Source: Gillisella taibaishanensis
Lineage (GTDB): Bacteria; Pseudomonadota; Alphaproteobacteria; Rhizobiales; Rhizobiaceae
Assembly (NCBI RefSeq): GCF_001938985.1
Contig: NZ_MKIN01000022.1
Location: 248,001-312,000 of the forward strand
DNA length: 64,000 bases
Direction: 5' to 3'
In this document: piece after piece, positions 47,214 to 54,681 of the stretch
Position numbering within the stretch: position 1 is the first letter of the stretch
Layout: every line of letters begins with the position of its first letter
Position numbers and translations under genes: made by a program
Notes under the pieces: generated by a model
What the model saw: the letters and a program-made list of their open reading frames with translations, nothing else
What the model was told of the DNA's origin: nothing
Databases searched by the model: none

Positions 47214-48569
47214 TCAAGCGTTTAACGCGACTGCAGTTAAAGAGTGATCGTTGAAGACCCGGTTGCGGCCATTCTGCTTGGCTAGATAGAGATACTGGTC
47301 GGCTGCATTCAGATAATTGTCGAATGTCTCGCGTCCGCCGACTTCCGCCACGCCAACGGAAACGGTCAGCCCCACCTCGCCGGCTGCGAGAACGACGCGC
47401 CCCTGGGCCAGATGCTCGCGCAGGCCGTCGCAAAACACCTGGGCTTGACCACTATCCATATCGGGCATCAGGATCCCGAATTCCTCGCCGCCAAGCCGCC
47501 CCAGCAGAACCGAAGTATTGCTGGCATAGGCCGTCATTCGGTCGGCTACGTGTTTAAGCACCCGGTCGCCGGCTTCGTGGCCATGGGTATCGTTAAGCCG
47601 CTTGAAGTGATCGACATCGACGATCGCTACGCTGCAGGCGCGGTTATGCAGCAGACATTGCTCGACCAATACAGGCCCTTGGCTGAAGAAATAGCGGCGG
47701 TTGTTCAATCCGGTCAGATAGTCCTTGAAGGCTGCCGAGCGCAGCTGCCGAATCTGCAGCAGCGCTTGCACATGCAAGTCGATGCGGCATTGCAACTCCT
47801 CGGTGACATAGGGCCGATAGACGAAATCGCTGGCACCGGCTTTCAGGAAACTTGCCGACAGCAGTCGGTCCGCAGAAGAGGAAATTCCGATAATGCGCAG
47901 ATCGGCATTGGCATAGAGCGAGCGGATCGTACGGGTCAGCTCATACCCGTTCATGTCGGGCATGTGGTAGTCGGTCAGGACGAGCGAAACTTCCTTTTCC
48001 TCCGCCAGAATTTCCAAGGCCTGACGCCCGGTTCGGGCTTGCAGCACCTGGAACCCCTGGAGAACAAGCATATCCACCAGCCCAAGCCGCGCCGAGACCA
48101 TATCGTCGACGACAAGCACCTTGAAAGCCCGGTTCGCCAAAAGCCGCTTCACCGAGGTAATGACGACATCCATCGCCCGGTCATTGTCCTTGACGATGTA
48201 ATCGGCAACGCCGCGCCCGATGATCTGTTCGCGAATATGGAGGTTGAACGTCCCGGTGAAGACCACGACAGGTATGCTCCGCGCGATAACCGCGTCCAGC
48301 ATTTCGCCATCCTCAGCCCCTGGTATCTGCAATCCCGCGATCGCTATGTCGAAATGGCAGTCCTCCCGCGACAGGACGGCACGGCACATATCGGCGCTCA
48401 TGCAACAGGTGACCTCGGCCCCGAGGCTGGTGCGCAGCCGGTGCTCGAGCAGACGGGAAATCGAACGAGAATCCTCGATCAGCAGGACCCTGAGCGGCGC
48501 ACCGGAAGACGGTCCGCCGCCCAGTCCGACAATGTCAAACAGTTCAGATAGTGGCACGTCCTTCTCCAT
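47214..48569 (-). CDS. Double-receiver GGDEF response regulator (PleD-like)
   Basis: A 451-residue response regulator and diguanylate cyclase. Receiver 1 (about residues 26-145) has its phosphoacceptor Asp replaced by Gly79 (AIAGLQIPG). Receiver 2 (about 149-270) keeps Asp200 (VLTDYHMPD). The GGDEF domain ends the chain with an intact GGEEF (360-364). The inhibitory RxxD I-site is absent: residues 351-354 are NTSV. It makes c-di-GMP, probably when receiver 2 is phosphorylated. It shares its receiver layout with the next gene upstream at 49031-49864. The arrangement is PleD-like, but the live and dead receivers are swapped in order. Confidence 0.9.
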   Translation of the reverse strand: MEKDVPLSELFDIVGLGGGPSSGAPLRVLLIEDSRSISRLLEHRLRTSLGAEVTCCMSADMCRAVLSREDCHFDIAIAGLQIPGAEDGEMLDAVIARSIPVVVFTGTFNLHIREQIIGRGVADYIVKDNDRAMDVVITSVKRLLANRAFKVLVVDDMVSARLGLVDMLVLQGFQVLQARTGRQALEILAEEKEVSLVLTDYHMPDMNGYELTRTIRSLYANADLRIIGISSSADRLLSASFLKAGASDFVYRPYVTEELQCRIDLHVQALLQIRQLRSAAFKDYLTGLNNRRYFFSQGPVLVEQCLLHNRACSVAIVDVDHFKRLNDTHGHEAGDRVLKHVADRMTAYASNTSVLLGRLGGEEFGILMPDMDSGQAQVFCDGLREHLAQGRVVLAAGEVGLTVSVGVAEVGGRETFDNYLNAADQYLYLAKQNGRNRVFNDHSLTAVALNA

Positions 48570-48913
48570 GGCCTCCCGGCGTCAGGCGTCAGGCAATACC
48601 TGCCCAATCACACCGCGCCATTGCTTCGGAAAAGCACCGCTGCGCCTTCAACGGCGGATCAGAGCATTCCCGCATAGTGCTGCTTCCAACGTGCAATCGC
48701 GAATACTCGTATTCATCGGAAGAAAAGGATGGGCCGCATCGCGGAAAATCAAATTAGCCGTCACGGCAGTCGGATTGAAAGCCGCATATTATAACTGCAC
48801 CAACCGGACTGCAGCGGCATATGCTCCATTGCATATCGCCAAGAGGCTTGTCCTCAGCGGCGCTGGCATCGTCTAACGCCGGTGTTCAGCCACCGATTAT
48901 GCCGATGTAGGGC

Positions 48914-48934
48914 GCTCCAGCTTTCAGCTGGAGC
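48914..48934. repeat. Short palindrome
   Basis: Perfect GCTCCAGC/GCTGGAGC with a five-base loop. A terminator for the 49031 gene is possible, but there is no U-run. Confidence 0.4.
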
Positions 48935-48982
48935 ATCGAACATAAAATTTGGAACCCGCGCAATTCTCGCGGCTGCTTTTCC

Positions 48983-49024
48983 GCATCGGATCTACTCGAA
49001 AACCGGCTCCCTTTTCGACCCGCG
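48983..49024. repeat. Rhizobial palindromic repeat, second copy
   Basis: Shares GCATCGGA and CTCGAAAACCGG with the 43315-43360 unit, but the right end is degenerate (CTTTTCGACCC). It lies at the 3' end of the response-regulator gene. Confidence 0.6.
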
Positions 49025-49030
49025 CCAAGG

Positions 49031-49864
49031 TCAGGCTGCGGCCTGATTGCGCTTGCGGCCCGCGCGGATCTGCACCAAAGTGTCAAGGTTCTGGTTGACG
49101 CGGCAGTAGAACTCCTCATCGATAAACGGCCGCAGCATAAAATCGTTGCCGCCAACCTTCAGGAAGCGAGCCGACAGCAACCGATCGGAGGAGGAGGAAA
49201 CGCCGATGATGCGCAATTCATGCGATCCGCGAACCGCACGTATGCGGCGGGTCAGTTCAAAGCCGTCAATGTCGGGCATGTTATAGTCGGTGACGACAAG
49301 ACCGATATCGGCGTTGCTCTTGAGAAGCTGGAGCGCATTGGCACCGTTATCTGCAGTGCTGACGCGGAAATTGTAGCGTTTCAGGCGGCTCGACAGCAAT
49401 GCACGCGCAGTCGGGCTATCGTCGACAATCAGGACGTGGTGATTGTGATTGGTCAGGAAGCGGCAAACAGACTCGATCAGCATTTCAACTGCGAAGATAT
49501 TGTCCTTGAGAATGTAATCGACAATATCCTTCGCCAAAAGCTTTTCACGGGTTTTCTCATGAAACGTGCTGGTAAAGACGATGGTCGGAATGCTCAGATC
49601 GGTTAAATATTCGAGCGCCTCACCGTTTTCAGCGCCTGGCAAGTTTATATTCGAGATTGCGAGTGTCACCGGCTCGTCAGAAAGCTCGTTGGCGGCCATC
49701 AGATCTTCGTAGGTACGGCAAATTTCCGCGTCTATATTGAATATTTCTTTCAAACGCTGCGATATCATTGATGTAAAAACGTTGGAGTCTTCCGCGACAA
49801 TAATACGTGCGTCCGGGAATTTTTCGCCCGAATATTGCATTCCTGAAACGCCAAGATAGGTCAT
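49031..49864 (-). CDS. Double-receiver response regulator
   Basis: A 277-residue protein made of two receiver domains and no output. Receiver 1 has Asn72 in place of the phosphoacceptor (AISNINLPG). Receiver 2 has Asp193 (VVTDYNMPD). The DDSPTARALL and SSSSDRLLSARFLK parts align closely with the GGDEF protein at 47214-48569, so the two arose from one another. It probably acts by protein contact, such as titrating the kinase of its sister. The start ATG has GAAGG six bases upstream. A short Lys/Arg tail ends it. Confidence 0.88.
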   Translation of the reverse strand: MTYLGVSGMQYSGEKFPDARIIVAEDSNVFTSMISQRLKEIFNIDAEICRTYEDLMAANELSDEPVTLAISNINLPGAENGEALEYLTDLSIPTIVFTSTFHEKTREKLLAKDIVDYILKDNIFAVEMLIESVCRFLTNHNHHVLIVDDSPTARALLSSRLKRYNFRVSTADNGANALQLLKSNADIGLVVTDYNMPDIDGFELTRRIRAVRGSHELRIIGVSSSSDRLLSARFLKVGGNDFMLRPFIDEEFYCRVNQNLDTLVQIRAGRKRNQAAA

Positions 49865-49964
49865 GACACGCCTTCGAAAAAATGATCTTGCCGTAACATA
49901 GACATGATCGATTGCTGAAATATTAATTGAAACCGCAAGTTATACCTTGTATGCTTAATAAACG

Positions 49965-49996
49965 AAAAAGGCGGCTCCCCATGGAGCCGCCTTTTT
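49965..49996 (-). terminator. Terminator after the dehydrogenase gene
   Basis: GGCGGCTCC/GGAGCCGCC stem with AAAAA before and TTTTT after, about 50 bases past the minus-strand stop at 50046. Confidence 0.9.
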
Positions 49997-50045
49997 CAGA
50001 AGAGTTGGTTTGTTAAGAGACGCGGGTAGTAAATCGTAGCGCCGA

Positions 50046-52565
50046 TCAGGCCCTGAGCGCTGCGTTATCAGGATCAAACGGGCTCTCACCTACAACCACC
50101 GCATCATAGAGGGTGCCAAGAATCTTGATCTTCAAACGCGTTCCCTCAGCCGCATAACCGGGTTGCAGCATGGCAAGCGCAATCGACTTGCCGATGCGCC
50201 AGCCATAGGTGCCGTTGGTGGCCCGGCCGACGAGTTCGCCGGCGCTGTTGTAGATCGCTTCCGAGCCGCGCGCGTCAACATCGGCGACGCCTTCGACAAT
50301 AATGGTTGCGAAATTCCATCTCAGTCCATTATCGCGATAGGCAACCAGCGCCTCCTTGCCGATAAAGTCCTTATCAAGCTTGATGAAGCGGTCGAGTGCG
50401 GATTCATAGGCATTGTATTCGATCGACATTTCGCGCGGGATCAGACGGTAGGATTTCTCCACCGACATCGACAGCATGGCGCGGATACCGAAAGGCTTGA
50501 TCGAAAACTCGGCACCGGCCTCCATCAAACGGTCGAAGATATAGTTCTGCATTTCGATCGGGTGATGCAGTTCCCAACCGAGTTCGCCAACGAAGTTGAC
50601 GCGCAGGGCATGGGCGGAGGCAACGCCAACCGAGATTTCCTTGCCGGTCAGCCAGGGGAAATCCTTGTTTTCAAGGCTGGTGCGGGTCAGCTTCTGCAGG
50701 ACCTGACGCGACTTCGGCCCGGCCAGCACGAGCACGCCGAGCTTCTGGGTGATCTGCTGCAGACGCACAGAGCCCTCGGTCGGCGCCAGCTTGCGCAGAT
50801 AATCATGGTCGTGAGCCTCATAGGCTCCGGCCGAGACGAGATAGAAGCGGCCGGGAGCCCATTCGTAGACAGTGAATTCAGCCCGCACGCCGCCATGCTT
50901 GGTGAGCATATGGCAAAGCGCGATGCGGCCGCGCTTTTTCGGGATCGCATTGGCAAAAATGCTGTCCAGCCAGGCGCGCGCGCCAGGGCCGGAGACTTCC
51001 ATCTTGGCAAAGGCTGACATGTCGAGCACGCCGACATGCTGATTGACGTGCTTTACCTCGTTGCCGACATGCTCGAAGTAGTTGGAGCGGCGGAACGACC
51101 ATTTTTCAACGACGCGGCCATCCTCGGTCGGCGGCGCGTAGTTATGGCTGGTGAGAACATCGACGCCGACGCCAAGCTCTTCCTTCGGCACTTCATAGCC
51201 TTCGGGCGCAAACCAGTTGGCGCGCTCCCAGCCATAGACGGAGCCGAACACCGCACCCATCGTCTTCAACCGGTCGTAGACTGGCGTGGTCTTCAACGGG
51301 CGAGCAGCAGCGCGCTCCTCGTCGGGATAATGCATGGTGAAGACATTGGCATAGGCTTCTTCGTTCTTCGCGATCAGATAGCCTTCCGTCGCATAGGGGC
51401 CGAAGCGGCGCGGATCGGCGCCCATCATGTCGAGCGTGGATTCGCCGTCGACAATCCATTCCGCCAATTGCCAGCCAGCACCGCCAGCGGCAGTGATGCC
51501 GAAGGAATGGCCTTCGTTCAGCCAGAAATTCTTGAGGCCCGGTGCCGGGCCGACAATCGGGTTGCCATCGGGCGTATAGGCGATGGCGCCGTTATAAACC
51601 TTCTTGATCCCGACTTCGCCGAAGGCCGGCACGCGCACCATCGCCGTTTCGATATGCGGCATCAGCCGGTCGAGTTCTTCCTGGAACAACTCGTATTCGC
51701 TCTCGTCGGAGGGACCATCGACATAACACACGGGCGCGCCATGTTCGTAAGGCCCGAGCAGCAGACCGCCGTTTTCCTCGCGCATATACCAGGCACTGTC
51801 GGATTCGCGCAGCACGCCCATTTCCGGCATGCCCTTGGCCTTGCGCTCGACGATGGCAGGATGCGGCTCGGTGACGATATACTGATGCTCGACCGGAATG
51901 ACGGGAATGTTGATGCCGACCATTTCACCGGTCTTGCGGGCAAAGTTGCCGGTGCAGGAAATCACGTGCTCGGCGGTGATTTCGCCCTTGTCGGTGGTGA
52001 TCTTCCACAAACCGTCCGGCTGACACTCGATGGCTGTCACCGTCGTGTTGCGATAGATAGTGGCGCCGCGATCACGCGCGCCCTTGGCCAGTGCCTGGGT
52101 CAGGTCTGCCGGCTGGATATAGCCATCGTCGGGATGCTGGATCGCGCCGAGCAGACCTTCGGTCTCACAGAGCGGCCAGATCTCCTTCACCTGTTCCGGC
52201 GTCAGGATATTGACATTGACGCCGATGGTTTCGGCAATGCCGGCATAATACATATATTCGTCCCAGCGGTCCTTGGTACGGGCGAGACGAATGTTGGAGA
52301 CCTTGCTGAAACCGACATTCATGCCGGTCTCTTCCTGGAGCTCCTGATAGAATTTCACCGAATATTTGTGGATCTGTCCAACCGAATAGCTCATGTTGAA
52401 CAGCGGCAGCAGGCCGGCGGCATGCCAGGTCGACCCCGAGGTAAGCTCCTTGCGTTCGATCAGGACGCTATCGCTCCAGCCTTTCTTTGCAAGGTGATAG
52501 AGCGTGGAAACGCCGACGACGCCGCCACCGATCACCACGGCCCGTGCATGAGATTTGATCGACAT
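50046..52565 (-). CDS. Dimethylglycine/sarcosine dehydrogenase-like flavoprotein
   Basis: An 839-residue cytoplasmic enzyme. The N-terminal DAO domain has the Rossmann motif GGGVVGVSTLYHLAKKGW (about residues 13-30) and HAAG near 47-50 for the FAD. The C-terminal half is a GcvT-type folate-binding domain (about 430-839) that takes up the one-carbon unit as methylene-THF. It demethylates dimethylglycine or sarcosine in betaine breakdown. I start at ATG 52565 because AGGGGAAAT precedes it. Which of the two substrates is used cannot be read from the sequence. Confidence 0.9.
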   Translation of the reverse strand: MSIKSHARAVVIGGGVVGVSTLYHLAKKGWSDSVLIERKELTSGSTWHAAGLLPLFNMSYSVGQIHKYSVKFYQELQEETGMNVGFSKVSNIRLARTKDRWDEYMYYAGIAETIGVNVNILTPEQVKEIWPLCETEGLLGAIQHPDDGYIQPADLTQALAKGARDRGATIYRNTTVTAIECQPDGLWKITTDKGEITAEHVISCTGNFARKTGEMVGINIPVIPVEHQYIVTEPHPAIVERKAKGMPEMGVLRESDSAWYMREENGGLLLGPYEHGAPVCYVDGPSDESEYELFQEELDRLMPHIETAMVRVPAFGEVGIKKVYNGAIAYTPDGNPIVGPAPGLKNFWLNEGHSFGITAAGGAGWQLAEWIVDGESTLDMMGADPRRFGPYATEGYLIAKNEEAYANVFTMHYPDEERAAARPLKTTPVYDRLKTMGAVFGSVYGWERANWFAPEGYEVPKEELGVGVDVLTSHNYAPPTEDGRVVEKWSFRRSNYFEHVGNEVKHVNQHVGVLDMSAFAKMEVSGPGARAWLDSIFANAIPKKRGRIALCHMLTKHGGVRAEFTVYEWAPGRFYLVSAGAYEAHDHDYLRKLAPTEGSVRLQQITQKLGVLVLAGPKSRQVLQKLTRTSLENKDFPWLTGKEISVGVASAHALRVNFVGELGWELHHPIEMQNYIFDRLMEAGAEFSIKPFGIRAMLSMSVEKSYRLIPREMSIEYNAYESALDRFIKLDKDFIGKEALVAYRDNGLRWNFATIIVEGVADVDARGSEAIYNSAGELVGRATNGTYGWRIGKSIALAMLQPGYAAEGTRLKIKILGTLYDAVVVGESPFDPDNAALRA

Positions 52566-52848
52566 GGATTTCCCCTGTTCTGCTGCTGGCCGACGTAGGT
52601 GGCCGGATGATGCCGCACGATTCATCCCGCGACTATGATAAAGACCCGCCCCCCTGTGCCGCCCGTTTGCGACATACGACGCCGCGCGTTTTACAAAACG
52701 CGCAAAGGACGCCGTAACTCTTTAAATCAGAGGCATGGGCCGCCGCGACATCAGTGGAAAAACTGCACCGGCTACGGCTCTTGATCAATCGCAAAATTTC
52801 AAACCCGTCGCAGCGAGGCAGAATCGGCTGGAGCGAGCAGACGGGATG

Positions 52849-53619
52849 CTATTGCGGCACGAGAAAAACCAGCTTGCAATCCGGCCGGTCGCAGGGCCGG
52901 TAGTTGAACTGGCGAAACCGCAACTGACCACGATCGGGCAGCGTAAACATTCGCTCTCCGCCTTGGCGTTCAAGCACCATCTGCTCCTGCCACCCTGCTG
53001 CAAACAGTGGGCTTTCCCGCTGCAATAGTTCCACCAGCGCCCGCATGGCGGGATCGCGCATCATATGGCTGAAATCTGCACGAAACTCCGCCAACAGACG
53101 CAGTGCCCTCAATTCCCAATCGACGATCAGCTCACGCGCTCGAGGATCGAGAAACACGTAGCACATTAGGTTCTTTTCCTCGCTGCGCTCGTCGAGCCAG
53201 TCGGCAAACAGTGAGGCGGCTGCGGAATTCCAGCAGCAGGCGTTCCAATTCCGGTCAAGGGCATAGGCGGGATGCTGGACCATGCTGACGGCCGCAACCA
53301 GCGAGGCTGGCACGTCCTCGATCGCATCGCCCTCCTCCTCGTCGGGATCACGCCGTGCTGCGAGCTCAAAGAGATAGGCCCGTTCGGCTCTGGTAAGCTC
53401 AAGCGCACGCGCCAGCCGTGCCAGCGCATGGGGAGAGGCCTGCACCTGGCGCCCCTGTTCGATCCAGGCGCACCATGTCGGGCTGATACCGGCGCGGTCA
53501 GCCAATTCCTCCCGCCTGAGCCCCGGCGTGCGTCGGCGGCCGATGCGCTCAGGCATCAGTTTTTCACGGTGAGTGCGAACGAATTCGCCGAGCAGTCGTC
53601 TCTGTTCAACATCCAGCAT
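52849..53619 (-). CDS. MmyB-type helix-turn-helix regulator
   Basis: A 256-residue XRE-family regulator. The HTH lies at about residues 29-70 (TPGLRREELADRAGISPTWCAWIEQGR). The rest is the MmyB-like ligand domain, with ALDRNWNACCWNSAAASLF and a C-terminal region near the chain end. Such regulators often act on the divergent gene. Here that is the methyltransferase at 53858. Two TAACAG repeats lie just upstream of its own start. Confidence 0.9.
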   Translation of the reverse strand: MLDVEQRRLLGEFVRTHREKLMPERIGRRRTPGLRREELADRAGISPTWCAWIEQGRQVQASPHALARLARALELTRAERAYLFELAARRDPDEEEGDAIEDVPASLVAAVSMVQHPAYALDRNWNACCWNSAAASLFADWLDERSEEKNLMCYVFLDPRARELIVDWELRALRLLAEFRADFSHMMRDPAMRALVELLQRESPLFAAGWQEQMVLERQGGERMFTLPDRGQLRFRQFNYRPCDRPDCKLVFLVPQ

Positions 53620-53628
53620 GGCAGCATT

Positions 53629-53663
53629 TATAACAGGATAACTGCTCCTCTTGTAACAGCATA
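53629..53663. promoter_or_regulatory. Candidate operator: paired TATAACAGGATA repeats
   Basis: TATAACAGGATA at 53629-53640 and TGTAACAGCATA at 53652-53663, 10 of 12 identical and 23 bases apart (about two helical turns), between the regulator start and the methyltransferase gene. Confidence 0.5.
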
Positions 53664-53857
53664 TTTTTCCGTCATGCTCTGGTCAGATCTTCGGCAAACA
53701 GTGGCCTATTTTCCGCAAGACGAGCGCCAGAATGCGATAACGTCCGCCCCCCAAACCCCGGGGAGCGGCGACAAGGTTTCGATCTTGTCGGGAGCCACGT
53801 CGTATTTGTCAGTTTAGCAGGATCGAACCCTTACCAACACCAACCATGAGAGCAGAT

Positions 53858-54625
53858 ATGACGAAAGACAGTCACGACCGAAACGTGCAGCAGAATTTCG
53901 GACCGAGAGCCGGGGCCTATGTGGAAAGCGCCGTTCACGCGACAGGCGCGGATCTGGCCCGGCTGGGCGAGCTGGCCCGCAACGCTGGCGCACGCCACGG
54001 CATTGACCTCGGCTGCGGCGGCGGCCATGTCTCCTATGCGATAGCACCGCATCTTGAGACTGTGACCGCGGTGGACCTGTCCAACGACATGCTGACGGCA
54101 GTCACTGAAGCCGCCAAGGCTCGTGGCCTTGCCAATATCACCACACTGCAGTCACCGGTCGAACACCTGCCCTGCGAAGACGGCCAGTTCGACTTCCTCG
54201 CCTGTCGCTTTACCGCGCACCACTGGCACGATGCCGAGGCAGGACTGCGCCAGGCGCGCCGGGTACTAAAGTCAGGCTCGCAAGCCGTATTCATCGATGT
54301 CGTTTCACCGCAACTGCCACTCGCCAATACCCATCTCCAGGCGGTCGAACTGCTGCGCGACACCTCGCACGTTCGCAATTACACGATTGCGGAATGGACC
54401 GAGGTGCTGGGACGGGCGGGCTTTGCCATCGAGGCCTTCCACACCAGCCGGCTGCGGATGGAGTTCAAGGTCTGGACAGACCGCATGGATACGCCGGAAA
54501 GCCTGCGGGCAGCCATCCGCCAACTGCAGCAAAGTGCCGCCTTTGACGTCAGGACGTATTTCGAGATCGAGGACGACGGCTCGTTTATGCTCGACGTCGC
54601 CATGTTCGAGACCCGCCGGGTCTAG
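53858..54625 (+). CDS. Class I SAM-dependent methyltransferase
   Basis: A 255-residue methyltransferase. Motif I is GIDLGCGGGHVSYAIA near residues 48-63, with an Asp at the end of strand 2 (VTAVDLS). The Methyltransf_11-type core continues to the FDFLACRFTAHHWHD segment. The chain starts THDR-like (TKDSHDRNVQQNFGPRAGAY), as in YafE-type proteins. ATG 53846, four codons earlier, is an alternative start. The substrate is unknown. Divergent from the MmyB regulator. Confidence 0.85.
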   Translation: MTKDSHDRNVQQNFGPRAGAYVESAVHATGADLARLGELARNAGARHGIDLGCGGGHVSYAIAPHLETVTAVDLSNDMLTAVTEAAKARGLANITTLQSPVEHLPCEDGQFDFLACRFTAHHWHDAEAGLRQARRVLKSGSQAVFIDVVSPQLPLANTHLQAVELLRDTSHVRNYTIAEWTEVLGRAGFAIEAFHTSRLRMEFKVWTDRMDTPESLRAAIRQLQQSAAFDVRTYFEIEDDGSFMLDVAMFETRRV

Positions 54626-54643
54626 CGCATCTCAGCAGATAAT

Positions 54644-54673
54644 GAGGACCGGATGTCGACAGATCCGGTCCTC
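54644..54673. terminator. Hairpin between convergent genes
   Basis: GAGGACCGGAT/ATCCGGTCCTC eleven-pair perfect stem, with no strong U-run, between the methyltransferase and mechanosensitive channel genes. Confidence 0.65.
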
Positions 54674-54681
54674 CATAACAA

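Larger units (their letters stand above)
48570..49030. other. Gap between the two response regulators
   Basis: About 460 bp. It contains a GCTCCAGC/GCTGGAGC palindrome (48914-48934) and a repeat unit next to the 49031 gene. Not coding in my view; the plus-strand frames here are shadows. Confidence 0.5.
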
